Origin: Mesotaenium endlicherianum
Lineage: Eukaryota; Streptophyta; Zygnematophyceae; Zygnematales; Mesotaeniaceae
Assembly (NCBI GenBank): GCA_009602735.1
Contig: WELA01004867.1
Span: 153,684 to 217,683 of the forward strand
Length of the DNA: 64,000 nucleotides
Direction: 5' to 3'
Shown: one piece after another, positions 1 to 11,100 of the stretch
Layout: the number at the start of each line of letters is the position of its first letter
How positions within the stretch are numbered: position 1 is the first letter of the stretch
Program-made: the position numbers and the translations under genes
Notes under the pieces: model-generated
The model's input: the letters and a program-made list of their open reading frames with translations, nothing else
Database searches by the model: none
Told to the model about the DNA's origin: nothing

Positions 1-3000
1 TTTCCTCTTGCCTGATGAAGGTAGGTTCTCTGTGGACAAGAGTACTTTGTCGCCCACTTGGAATGTCACTTCCCTCCTGTGCTTGTTAGCATGCTTGACC
101 TGCTCTTGTTGTGCCTTCCGAATACACGTCTTCGCCATATCCCAAGTCTTGGCCATCTGCTCCATAAAAGCTTGTGTAGTAGGAACCTGAGTCTCCTTGG
201 CCTTCTCCAACAAGATGTTCCCTGGATGATATACTTCTCTCCCATAAACCATAGCGAATGGTGACTGCTTGGTCGATCCCTGCATGCTGTTGTTGTAGGC
301 AAACTCCAATCCTGGCAGCTTCTTGTCCCACTCTGAAGGGTCCTCCATAGTGAAACTCCTGAGCACCTCTTGCAGAGTTCTGTTGAGCCTCTCACTCTGC
401 CCGTCTGTCTGAGGGTGATAGGAAGTGCTCATACTCAGCTTGGTCCCCATCAAAGTAAACAATGACCGCCAAAAGTTGCTAGTAAACCTTGGATCCCGAT
501 CTGAAACAATCACCTTCGGCAACCCATGTAGCCTGAAAATATGATCAAAGAATAGCCGTGCCACATCTGCTGCCGTAGAAGTCTCCTTCATGGGAATGAA
601 GTGAGCCATCTTGCTGAGTCTGTCAGACACAACCCATACTGCATCGTGCCCTTGACCACTGACTGGTAACGATGTGATGAAGTCCATAGCAATCTGCTCC
701 CAAGGATACTCTGGAATAGGCAGGGGCCGCAATGTACCTCCCTTCTTTTGATTTGGTGTCTTGTTTCTCTGGCACGCATCGCAACTCCTGATCCACTCCT
801 CGATGTCCTTGTCCATATTTCTCCAGTAGTATTCCCGCTTCAGCACGCTTGCCGTCTTCTCGCTTCCAAAGTGTCCAGCATATAAGCAGTCATGATGCTC
901 CGTAAGTAGTAAGTCTCGTAGCTCCTTGATGTCAGGTACCACCACTCTCTTGGAATCACCATAATACCATATGCCGTCCTTCTTCTGCATACTCGAGTTG
1001 GACTCAGCTGCTCCACCATCAGCAAACTCTGGGTCCTCCTCATAACCTCTTTGAAGCTTCTCCTTGAAGTCCATATTCTCCTTGATGACTGAGACAGCTG
1101 CAAGGTCACACCTCCTGGATAAAGCGTCTGCAGGGTTGATCTTCCCAGGTAAGTACTCAATCTTGTGGTCGAACTGTTGCAGAAACTCCATCCACCTTGC
1201 CTGTCTTGGTGTCAACGTTGGCTGCGTCATAAACTTCTCCAAGCTCTTGTGGTCGGTCTTGATGAACACCTTCCGGCCGTCCACATAACATCGCCAAATC
1301 CTCAAAGCCTGGATAATAGCCAACATCTCCCGCTCGTGTGCTGCATAGTTCTGCTCAGCAGGACTCAACTTCCTGCTCTCATATGCCACAGGCTGCAATC
1401 CTTTGCCCTGGTCCTGGAGAAGAATGGCTCCCACTGCGAAATTTGATGCGTCCGTGATGATGGTGAAAGGAAGCTCTGGACTTGCAATTGCCAACACAGG
1501 TGCCTGTGTCAACAGCTCCTTAATCTTCTCAAAGGCTTGCTGCTCCTTGTCACCCCATAGCCACTTCTCCTGCTTCTTCAACATGTCCGTGAGCGGTGCA
1601 CACACCTTGGCAAATCCTTCAATGAAACGTCGATAATAATTCGCCATGCCGAGGAAACTCCTGAGTTGATGAATATCAGCAGGTACCGGCCAATCTCTGA
1701 CTGCTTGCACCTTCTTCTGCTCCACCTTGACTCCTTCAGCTCCCACTATGTGTCCAAGAAACTCGACCTCCTTGAGACAGAAGTCGCACTTGCTCATCTT
1801 CCCATACAGCTTCTGATCTCTCAAGACCTCCAACACCTTCCTCAGATGCTCCACATGCTCTTCCAAGGTCTTCGAATAGATCAGGATGTCGTCCAAAAAT
1901 ACCACCACAAACTGGTCCAAGTAGGGTCTGAAGATACTATTCATGAGTCCCATGAATGTAGCAGGTGCATTAGTCAATCCAAAAGGCATGACTGTGAACT
2001 CGAACAAACCATAGCGAGTTCTGAAAGCAGTCTTCTGAACGTCTCCTTCCGCAATCCGTACCTGGTGATAGCCACTCCTCAAATCGATCTTCGAGAAATA
2101 CTTCGCCCCGACAAGCCTGTCAATCAACTCGTCCACTCGTGGAAGTGGGTACCTGTTCTTGATGGTGACCTTGTTGAGTGCCCGGTAGTCGACACACATC
2201 CTCATAGTCCCATCCTTCTTCTTCACAAATAAGACTGGCGCTGCAAATGGAGACTCGCTGGGTCGGATGAATCCCTTCTCCAATAACTCCGTCAGTTGCT
2301 TCTTTAACTCATCCAACTCCGCAAACGATTGTCGATAGGCGGGTCTCACTGGTGGCTTGCTCCCTGGTTCCAACTCAATCTTGTGCTCCATAGCTCTCTG
2401 TGGAGGTAATCCTGTAGGTAGTTCCTCAGGAAATACGCACTTGAACTCCTCCAACAGCGCCTTAATTTGGGCAGGCATCTCAGCAGGCTTCTTCTCTTGA
2501 GCAGTTGGGCTCTGCTCCTTCTGAGCAAGGGGATCAGACACCACTACTTGCTCCTCCGGCGATGTACATTCGCCCAGGCTGTTAGGATTCACGCTTGCTC
2601 CATCTGATGACCTGGCCAGGGCCACCGAAACAAGGTACATCTCCTTCACCTGATTCGCCCTGCATAGCTTCTTAACTTGCAGGCTCGACAGAAGACAGTT
2701 ACTTGTGGTCGTATCTACCTCCACCTGTTTCGCTGTCTCCATTCGACCATCACGCCCTTGGACTTTCACTTGTCCTGTGCTCCAGTGCACTTGAGGGTTG
2801 GCTTTCCTTAGCCATGGTCGGCCCAATATCACCTCATGGTGACCCAACTCTGCCTGCTCCATAACTTCCTTACTCCGGTGCCCCGCTACTTCCACGTGAA
2901 TAGCTTCCGTAGGTGCACCACACTTGAGTCTCTGCCCATTTGCCAAAATTGCCTCCTTAGGCTCATAATGCTTCTGCACAGGGACTCGCCACTCTTTCAC

Positions 3001-3185
3001 CAGCTTCTTGTGCACAAAGTTTGCACTTGCGCCACTGTCGACCATACACTTCGCATTGTTGCCGTCGACCACTCCTTCCACGATGATAGGCTTGTCAACG
3101 TCTCGTCCTTTGCTTCTCGGCAGGCTCCTGGGGATAACCTCCTTGTGAGTTCTCGTCTTCACGCCAGTAGACACCCCAGAACGAC
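1..3185 (-). CDS. pol: A1 Pol (protease, RT, RNase H, integrase), partial at the window edge
   Basis: This polyprotein copies and integrates the element. In order from the right: an aspartic protease with a [11 protein letters not shown] active-site stretch near 3020-3060; reverse transcriptase at about 2340-1640, with the catalytic [13 protein letters not shown] near 1880-1915; RNase H at about 1560-1230 ([13 protein letters not shown], then a TDHKSL stretch); integrase from about 1000, with the zinc finger [15 protein letters not shown]...CDACQRN and the catalytic core continuing to base 1. Domain order PR-RT-RH-IN is diagnostic of Ty3/gypsy. No interruption was seen by eye in the visible part. 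The remainder lies left of the window. Confidence 0.85.
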
Positions 3186-4217
3186 TTACTGGCGTCCTCC
3201 TTTTTCCTGCTGTTGAGGTTGCTTCGCCTTCACATGACAGTCTCGAGCCAGATGTCCAAGCTTGCCGCAACTATAGCACGGTCCTCTCGGCTTGAAATTC
3301 TGCTGCCTGCGCTGGTACTGCACAAGTCCCAACTCCATGGGTACTGGACCTTGAACACTCGTGCTTGGCGCTTGAGATCCAAAGTGTCGATATCCTCCAA
3401 AGTTGTGGCTGCCCCACTGCCTCTGACTATACTCCACAGCGTCGACCCTTGTTGCCAATGCCATCATTTCTCCAAGACTGGTAGGGTCCTTGAGCGCCAC
3501 TTCCTTGGCCACAGTTGGCTTGAGTCCCCTCTTGAACTTGTCCATCATCTCCGACTCGTGCATGGATGGACATTGAAGCACCAGCTCGTTGAAGCGCGAT
3601 ACATACTCCTGAACGCTTCCTCGTTGACGAAGGCGCACCAATAGATCTCGAGCGGTAGCCTCGGGTGCAATAGGTTGAAATTGCCTCTTCAAGCCTTCAA
3701 ATAGCTGATCAACAGTAGCAGGAACTCCAGACAGCTGCTCTTCTCGTTCATACCAAGCTCCAGCACTCTTCTGCAGCAAAGTTATGACAAAGGCGACTTG
3801 CCTGTCGGGCGTGAGCGCAGAATACTCCATAAACTTCTTCACTCCAAAAATCCATTGATGAACAGGCGGCGATCCACGCTCTCCAGTATAAACTTCAGGC
3901 TTAGGTGCACGCACTCCTGATGCGGGTGGAATAACTGGTTGCACCACTGGGTTAACATGAATCGGTGGTACAACAGGTGCAGGTGCCGAACTCGTCGAAG
4001 CGGCGTTCCCCATAACAACTCGCACCATTCTCTCCACCTCCGCGCGCATATTTTGTTGAAACTGGGTGTAGACTTCTCCTCCAATTGCATTTGCCATTTG
4101 TCTTAGCATCGCCTGCATCTCTTGTTGCTCTCTGGTCATTGTTGGTGCTGCCTGCTGCCCCGCGCGCTCAACATGCTCGACATGTTCGCCTCCTCCAGCT
4201 GCCGGCTGCGACTCCAT
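3186..4217 (-). CDS. gag: A1 Gag (capsid/nucleocapsid), 343 residues
   Basis: Gag forms the virus-like particle of the retrotransposon and packages its RNA. The N-terminus is low-complexity (residues 1-100, rich in Gly, Gln and Ala). A retrotransposon-gag domain follows at about 110-240, with the typical run from [20 protein letters not shown] to [20 protein letters not shown]. One CCHC zinc knuckle, [14 protein letters not shown], lies at about 314-327, and the tail is Gln/Lys rich. The ATG at 4217 is the first in frame, about 25 bases after the primer site. Length and order fit plant chromoviruses. Pol follows almost immediately in a different frame, as is common in this superfamily. Confidence 0.9.
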   Translation of the reverse strand: MESQPAAGGGEHVEHVERAGQQAAPTMTREQQEMQAMLRQMANAIGGEVYTQFQQNMRAEVERMVRVVMGNAASTSSAPAPVVPPIHVNPVVQPVIPPASGVRAPKPEVYTGERGSPPVHQWIFGVKKFMEYSALTPDRQVAFVITLLQKSAGAWYEREEQLSGVPATVDQLFEGLKRQFQPIAPEATARDLLVRLRQRGSVQEYVSRFNELVLQCPSMHESEMMDKFKRGLKPTVAKEVALKDPTSLGEMMALATRVDAVEYSQRQWGSHNFGGYRHFGSQAPSTSVQGPVPMELGLVQYQRRQQNFKPRGPCYSCGKLGHLARDCHVKAKQPQQQEKGGRQ

Positions 4218-4240
4218 AATATAATATGCAAACTAGCCCT

Positions 4241-4252
4241 GCTCCGATACCA
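4241..4252 (-). promoter_or_regulatory. A1 primer binding site (initiator tRNA-Met)
   Basis: The minus strand reads TGGTATCGGAGC two bases inside the 5' LTR. It is complementary to the 3' end of an initiator tRNA-Met, the usual primer of plant gypsy elements; the G at position 8 differs from the common plant form TGGTATCAGAGC. Confidence 0.85.
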
Positions 4253-4254
4253 GA

Positions 4255-4998
4255 TGAAAGGGGCAAAGTGCCCTAGTGGAAGCGTAGTGACTCACGAGGA
4301 AAGGAACTAGTTGCCATCATACTAGAGAGTGCAGCGGCATATCACTAACAAAGCTTAGGAAAATTACTCAACATTTTGAGTAGCAAGAAACTGCTCACAA
4401 ATGATGTAGGATGAAAGGCCTTGTCATTACAAACCCGTAGAAATTTACAGAAGTGAAAACTGATAAGAAACAAAGAAGTTATGCCTATTTATAATTTTCT
4501 GCCTAAGTTCTCCTCCCTAGGAGGAAGCTACGGATTTTCCTAAGTGTTCGTCAAATCGTCCCTTCCAGAATATTCGTGAGTAAGCCAGATCGGTCTAATC
4601 TGACGTGTCGGGCCGAATTGACGTCCATATACATGCATCGACATTTCTAGAATATTCTATCTTAGACGCGCTAGGCTAAACCGAAACTTCTAGGTAAATC
4701 GACCTAGTCGGCACTCCGCGTCAGCCGAACTTACGTGAAGGTTCGAGTTCATTCTAACGGGCCAGATCGCTCGACGCTGTCGGTCAATCCGACGGTCGCG
4801 CTCACCGCGAATTAAGGACAGTCGTCAACCGACCTCAAAACTAATTAAACTTCGGAAATCCATAACTCTCTCAATACTTGACCAAATTCGATGAACTTTA
4901 TATCAAAATGACCACAAAAATGCACTCTACACTACTATACAATCAAAACATACTTTCATGATACTCAAAAATGCACTTCATAAACCTATGACCTTACA
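4255..4998 (-). repeat. A1 5' LTR (744 bp)
   Basis: On the minus strand the LTR starts TGTAAGGTCATAGG and ends GCCCCTTTCA (TG...CA). It is shared with the LTRs at 17643-18340, 39272-40033 and 44562-45335. A TATA-like TATAAATAGGC lies near 4482-4495 (minus), a plausible core promoter conserved in the other A LTRs. Confidence 0.9.
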
Positions 4999-5002
4999 CA
5001 CG

Positions 5003-8000
5003 GCGTTTGGCAAAGAAAGGTCAACATGTTTTCTACAAAATACTACGACTTGATCCCCTAGCGGCATCCACTACTCTCTATACGAAAAAGCTTGTATTGG
5101 ACGTCCCTCGTCATGTGGCAATATTGATGATTGAGCTTGCTGCACTATTGCAAAAGTACAAGTAAGTGGTCCCAAATGAAATACCAGCCGGGCTTTTGCC
5201 TGATTGGGGTATTGGGCATACCATACCACTCATTCCCAATTCTGAGCCGACTTAACGACCAATTAATCATCTAAGCCCGTTGAAGATGAACGAGATGAAG
5301 GACCAAATTACCGACTTGTTGGAGAAAGGATGGATTGAGCCGAGCTCGTCTCCATTCGGAGCCCTCATTTTTTTTGTTTGAATGAAAGATGGGACGCTCA
5401 GGATGTGCATTGATTATCGTGCGCTGAACAACATAATAGTCAAGAACCGCTATTCGTTGCCTTGCATTGATGATTTGTTTGATTTGCTGCAGGGGACATG
5501 CGTGTTCTCCTCGCTTGATCTAGCCTGGGGCTTTCATTAGATTTAAATTACACCAAAGGATGTCCCCAAGACGGCGTTTTGGACGCCTATTGGGCACTTC
5601 CAATACAAAGTCCTAAGTTTTGGACTTACCAATGCACCAGCGACATTCCAGAGCACGATGAACGATTTGTTTATACCATACTTGGGGAAATTTGTCCAGG
5701 TTTACCTCGATAATATCCTTGTCTATTCAAAGACGAAGGAAGAGCATTACAAGCACCTGGAGTTGGTGTTGCAGATCCTTCGCGAGCAACAGCTGTATGC
5801 TAAGCTCAAGAAATGTTCCTTCTTAAAGGATGAACTGTTGTACCTTGGGCATGTAGTGGGTTCAATCGGGGTGCGCCCTGACCCTGCCAAGATTGCGTGT
5901 CGCAGATTGGCCTATTCTAACCGATGTACATACGATCCGATCATTCCTTAGGTTTGCTAACTACTACCATAAGTTTATGCAAGGTTATTCAGTGATGGCT
6001 GCGCCACTCACTGCTCTGACAAGGAAAGATACGACGTTCATTTGGAATAAGAAAACGCAACACGCGTTTGAGCGCATTACTATGCACTCACGAATGCGCC
6101 AGGTCTTTCATTGGCCGATCCCGATTTACCTTACGAGATAGTCGCTGATGCGTCCGATGTTGGAATAGGGGCTGTGTTGCAGCAGGCAGGCAGGCCCATC
6201 TGTTTCGAGAGTCAAAAGATGACGCCCGTTGAACAAAATTACTCAACGACAGAGCAGGAGCTCTGGGCAGTGATATACGCTTTGAAGATTGGGCGATGTT
6301 ATTTGGAAGGCTGCAAGGATTTGACAGTGGTCACGGATCATTGCCCAAATACCTTTTTTCAAATATAGCCAACTATGTCAAGGAGACAGACTAGACGGTT
6401 GGAGTTCTTGCAACGTTTCCACTTTAAGTGGGCGTATGGCCCAGGTTGTAACAATATTGCGGACCCTCTAATTGTCGAATCCCTCAGCGTAACTTGCTGT
6501 TTGGGATCGTTGCGGACTTGCAAGAACAAAATGGTCAGGCTTCGAGGGTGGCCACCCTTAATTCTGCTGTACCCCCCCGAACGTTTGACCGACCCCAGTC
6601 TGGTGACGCGGGCCAAACCGATTTGGATAGCATGCATACCTCGAATTCACTTGACCTGCATAAGCTGTTTCACAAGGGCTATCTCAAAGATCCGTATTAC
6701 CTAGATCTCCAGGGTACTGACTTGAACGGTGTAGCCGTAACGATAGACATTATGGACAAAAGGAAAAGACACTCAAACTATTTGTTTGAGGATGATTTTT
6801 GGCAGCACAATGGGCGCATTGCTGTTCCAGAAGGCCGAGTAAGACATGTGCTACTACGGGAAGCGCATGACTCTCCTTACTGTGGTCACCATAGAATTAC
6901 CAAAACCACACACGCTTTGCGCAGAGGGTACATTTGGCTGTCCCTTAAGGTTGATGTTGCCGAGTACATCGTCAACTGCGAAACATGTCAGAGGAATAAG
7001 GCGAGCAATACGTTGCCCGCTGGGAAGTTGCAACTATTGGAACTTGGAGGTGCTCCTTGGGAGAGCATAAGCCTCGACTTCGTTGTGGAATAGTCTATCA
7101 CCGATACAGGACACAATGGGGTGTTAACGATCGTGGATTGTTTCACTAAGATGGTGCACTTTGTGGCCACTAAACCATCACTTGATGCAAGGGAGACTGC
7201 GCGTCTCTTCGTTGATCACGTGTTCAACTTACATGGCATGCCGAAAGAGATCATAAGTGATCGTGACTCACGATTTACAAGCCACTTCTAGTAGGAAGGT
7301 TGCTTGCATTTCGGTACGACACTTAAGATGTCCACTAGCTTTCATCCTCAGACCGATGGTCAGACAAAACGGTTGAACTGCGTTCTGCAACAGTTCCTTA
7401 GGCATTATGTGAATCCTCGCCAAGACAACTGGGACACCCTCCTTTTAGTTGCAGAGTTTGCAGTAAATAATGCTTATCTGGAGAGTGTTAAGGAGACACC
7501 GTTTTTCCTTAACTATGGACGTCATCCGCACACTCCTCTCACGCATACGGTACCCGGTGAGACGGGGATGTCAACCATGAGAGTCCCAAGTGCTTGCCTC
7601 TTTGTCCACTCTCTTCAGGAGGTGCACAAACAAGCAAAGGTGGCTTAGCCGCTGCTCGAGATTGGCAGAAGAAGTTTGCTGATACGCACAGGCTCGAGTT
7701 GAGTTTTGAGGTTGGCAATAAGGTACTTTTGCAAATTATAAACCTCCAAATCAAGCACCCAGGAAAGCGAAAGCTTGTGCCTCGCTGGATAGGCCCTTTT
7801 ATCATTATTGCAAAGGTTAGACCTGTTGCATACCGACGGGATTTGCCTAAATCCATGGGGCGAACGCATCCTGTGTTCCATGTCAATTTAATTAAGCTGT
7901 TTTGATCTGATGGCCGTAATCAGCCACAGGCACCTGATTTGGAACTTCCCGATGATAATAAGGCCTGGAATGTAGAGGAGGTCTTAGAACACCGCTACAC

Positions 8001-8226
8001 CCGTCATAAGCCTGCACGAGTGGAGCTTTTGATCAAATGGCTTGATTACGATTCCAGTTGTATCTCGTATGAACCTCGAGATGAAATCCTCCTTAATTGT
8101 AAGGACCTGGTTCAAAAGTATTGTTTACGATGGGCTACTGCTCAAAACTTCTGTACCACGGCAAGTGTGCTACTCGGTACCATTCGTAAGCCAAGGAACA
8201 AACGCAAAAGAGACGCGGCCAAGTAA
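5003..8226 (+). pseudogene. pol: C1 pol remnant (RT, RNase H, integrase, chromodomain)
   Basis: Homologous in order to C2 pol. The RT core runs from about 5290 to 6040 (motifs [11 protein letters not shown]-like, [29 protein letters not shown]). RNase H is at about 6110-6480 (VADASDVGIGAVLQQ, TTEQELWAVIYALK). Integrase is at about 6780-7640 (zinc finger HHRITKTTHALRRG...CETCQRN; STSFHPQTDGQT in the core). The GPF-type C-terminal region is near 7790 (WIGPFIIIAKV). A chromodomain-like end is at about 7940-8110 (WNVEEVLEHRYTRHK...LIKWLDYD). This remnant does not encode a continuous protein. Confidence 0.85.
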
Positions 8227-8364
8227 TTGCTCTTTTCCATCCCTGTGATGATGCATTGTCCATTCGCTCACCAGTATTTTTCGCTGATTACGGTCAGAAT
8301 TGACACACCAGACTTACAAGACAAGGCTTAACGAGGACGTTAAGTTCTCTTAAGGGGGAAGGAG

Positions 8365-9355
8365 TGTAACGATCTGAGCTATTTTAGGCGTTTCGGGACG
8401 TTTTCCCAATTACCTAAAATACGTCACGCTGCTTATCAATATATCATTTGATAAATGATTGCATCTTGATGAATTATTCGTCACACGTGTGTGCCGACTA
8501 AAACCTGGTCGATTAGCGAAACAACCAAGATGCTATTGCAAAAAACGTCGTAAAGTAATTCGACCACTTTGCAATAGTACGACATAATTATTGCAGGGAG
8601 TTACTTTCAAGAATTACCTAATCAATTACGGATTAATTACTGTATGATATGATTGTCATTATTTCGGATAATGCACAGTCACTGATTTTGAATTAACGAC
8701 GAGTCGTTAAATTGAAAGAAGTCGTAGACGTAAAACAAAACGATTATGTAAAGTTACTTTGCATCCATGCGGGTTCGAACCCGCAACCCTTTGTTTGAGA
8801 CAATCACACCTAATCAATTGGCGAAGTAGTTATTACGACTGTTCAGTCATGACAAAAGCATGTGCGCTCGACGAACGGTTACGTGTATCAAAAAACATCG
8901 AAGACATGACCGCGACAAGTCACATCTACTTTGAAAGAAGCTTAGATGTGACTACAAACAATCACGTCTATTCAAAGATTGTGACTACGCCTATTCGGCG
9001 CGAAACGATTCGTTACAATTCGTCACGGTTTGTCAAAAGTCTCGAAATTGCCATATGGCATAATTTCGAGCATTCGGTCAAATGGGTCACATCCACCTGA
9101 CCGCTTCGTTGACATGACCGGTGCCCTAGGTGGTGGCTCAAAGAACTCAAGTGTCTCACGTTGAACAGGTATATGTACCTACGAGAGTCATTGTGAGTGC
9201 AACTCTCACAAGCACTTATTCTATAGTTACGCTTTCTCTTCTCCCTCGCTCTCGAGGACTTAGCAAAGGTTACGGGTTGCAAGTATTTTCTTTCCGCTAT
9301 TATCAAATGTTCCTTGAATACCAAGGAAAAGATTCTCAAAAATTTGAACGTTTTA
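8365..9355 (+). repeat. C1 3' LTR (about 990 bp) with preceding polypurine tract
   Basis: It starts TGTAACGATCTGAGC, directly after the purine tract TAAGGGGGAAGGAG (8351-8364). It aligns along its length with the C2 LTRs, including the stretch CCTTGAATACC...AACGTT near the end. The right boundary (about 9355) is set by alignment and is good to a few bases. Confidence 0.85.
8757..8840 (-). other. tRNA-like module inside the C1 LTR (antisense)
   Basis: The minus strand reads CGCCAATTGATTAGG (similar to a pol III A box / D arm), then GCGGGTTCGAACCCGC, a perfect T-arm-like hairpin containing the B-box core GGTTCGAACCC. Equivalent modules occur at the same place in the three other C-type LTRs in the window. 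A proper anticodon arm and acceptor pairing are not evident, so this is not called as a tRNA gene. Confidence 0.6.
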
Positions 9356-9541
9356 AAGAAGCCTTACACCCACCCATTCAGCATAGGACCCTCTCATTAC
9401 TTCTCGTCCCCTTTCGTACGTTTGGCATCTTGTTTCCTTTTGTTTTTCGTCCTATTTGCGTCTCTGCCGTGGCAAGTTCCTCCCGTCCACGTGGTGGGAG
9501 CAGTCCCTGCTCGCCGATTTGCGCTGTCTTCCGCTGCCGAT
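9356..9541. other. Unassigned flank between C1 and G
   Basis: Pyrimidine-rich sequence with no recognised gene. It is the left flank of the G insertion and was once continuous with 16414 onward, since CCGAT (9537-9541) is repeated at 16409-16413. Confidence 0.5.
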
Positions 9542-9785
9542 TGTAATGAATCAGTTCATTATTTATCTAATTAATTGCACGTATAAATACATCACTAAAT
9601 AAGTATTATGTCAATATACTCACATGTGCGACTTCACCTAAATAAATGTATGTCGATGTAATGCGAGTTTACTTACTTTGTCAAAAAGGTCAGCAGGATG
9701 ACTTTTGTATCATAGTGTAATTTGCTGACTTTGTTGAAAAGGTCAGCAGGTTGACTTTTGTATCATAGTATAGTTTGCTGAGATT
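9542..9785 (+). repeat. G, first LTR (partial)
   Basis: Matches the first quarter of the full G LTRs (start TGTAATGAATCAGTTCATT). Inside it a stretch of about 60 bases containing GGTCAGCAGGATGACTTTTG is present twice in tandem. It then passes straight into internal 3'-end sequence. Confidence 0.75.
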
Positions 9786-9900
9786 TATATATTACGCTCA
9801 TGTTTTGTTTGCTTGCTTTACTAAACCTAATTGACTGAAGTGTTATATTAAAGTGTATATTGAGTGTTGTCGAGGAGAAAACCATTTAAGTTGGGAAGAT

Positions 9901-11100
9901 TGTAATGAATCAAGTCATTATTTATTTAATTAATTTTACGTATAAAAACATCACTAAATAAGTATAATGTCAATGTTCTCACATGTGCGAGTTCATCTAC
10001 ATGAATGTATGTCGATGTAATGCGAGTTTACTTACTTTGTCAAAAAGGTCAGCAGGATGACTTTTGTATCATTGTGTAGTTTGCTGAGATATCAGTTATA
10101 TATATGATAAAATATCAGTAGGTTGACATATAGTAAGCTCGCTTGATCTTAGTCGGTATACTTAGCTTCAGTACGCTGAGGATAGATATGTTCATTTAGA
10201 TTATTATTTGTAGATTGGCACATGTGACCGTAGTATACTGAAAGTTGGGAGGTCGACTGAGATTTGGTAAATCAATGTCCTACCAGTGTAGTCAACTCCT
10301 GGGTAGGCGGAGTCGTCGTCAATCAATTGAACAGTTAGGACTTCAGTCAACCGACCAATTAATATGGTCGTTAAACCTTGATCCGTGGATCCCAACTTAA
10401 CGGGTTTCCCACAAAACAGCGCACCTTGCGCCATGGTCAACCAGGTGGTCACTAGGTACATAGCAGGCTGGGATCTCGTGGTCCCTCATTCGGGACAGTG
10501 GGCTTTAAGGTCGGATTTTCTGCTTGCAAGTCATGTGCACTTTTGGGTTTGTTTTTATGACCAGCTTTCACGGAAATTGACATGGCTGCTTCGTCTGCGC
10601 TCCAAATGGAGCGAACTAGGATGTTTTAGAAAAGTCTCGTCAAGATGTGTCCGTTGCCGCTAAGTTTGCTCAATTTGGAGTAATTTTGACGGAGTTATGC
10701 TTCTGAAATTTGGGGGTCACATAGCGGACAGATTCCATGGTTTTGCACCTGTGTCAGTGGGATGTGTTTTAGCTACATTATAGTCATCTGAATGAAAGCG
10801 CCTTTGCTATTCAGTCCGCTGGTGTTGTGCATGTGCTTATACGTGCTTGCATGCCTGGTAGGCAAGAGGCCATGAGTTTCTAATGGAGAAGCTCTAGTCC
10901 TCAAGCTCGCCTCTTTCTTGTGCCTTGTATTAGTGTGCAACTATGGCACACTACGGTAAGTGAGTCAAGGGACATAGATGGGTAAACGGATTTCATTCTA
11001 AGGGCGAAGATCGCTCCCTAATTTTACACGCTTCCACCTATATCTGCTCTTATATATATAAATGAAATATATTTATCTTGAATAAGCAAGATTCATTCCA
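9901..11100 (+). repeat. G, second LTR (1200 bp)
   Basis: TGTAATGAATCAAGTC at the start and AAGCAAGATTCATTCCA at the end. It is preceded by the purine tract TTAAGTTGGGAAGAT and followed by an initiator tRNA-Met primer site at 11102-11113, so it serves as 3' LTR to the left remnant and 5' LTR to the right unit. Confidence 0.85.

Larger units (their letters stand above)
1..4998 (-). mobile_element. A1: Ty3/gypsy chromovirus (family A), continues beyond the left edge
   Basis: This is an LTR retrotransposon read right to left: 5' LTR (4255-4998), initiator tRNA-Met primer site, gag, then protease, reverse transcriptase, RNase H and integrase running to base 1. The chromodomain and 3' LTR lie outside the window; they are known for this family from copy A2. 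The right end abuts C1 coding sequence directly, so A1 inserted into C1. The visible part looks whole: gag is one open frame, and the pol frame reads open by eye to the window edge. A1 is therefore probably the youngest A copy here. Confidence 0.92.
4999..9355 (+). mobile_element. C1: Ty3/gypsy chromovirus (family C), right part
   Basis: This is a plus-strand element cut on its left by A1. The sequence just right of the A1 LTR (GGCGTTTGGCAAAGAAAGGT) matches the protease-RT linker of copy C2 near 33790. Parts present: end of protease linker, RT, RNase H, integrase, chromodomain, polypurine tract and 3' LTR. Gag and the 5' LTR lie left of A1, outside the window. It is an old, broken copy with roughly ten breaks in pol. 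Confidence 0.88.

Noticed and set aside
1666-2232. 188-codon plus-strand frame
   Set aside because: Antisense shadow of the A1 reverse transcriptase.
3213-3644. 143-codon plus-strand frame
   Set aside because: Antisense shadow of A1 gag.
8757-8840. Functional tRNA gene
   Set aside because: The T arm is good, but acceptor pairing and a normal anticodon arm are missing; it is part of a repeated LTR.
9130-9546. 138-codon plus-strand frame
   Set aside because: Spans the end of the C1 LTR, unique flank and the start of the G LTR; a chance frame across a junction.
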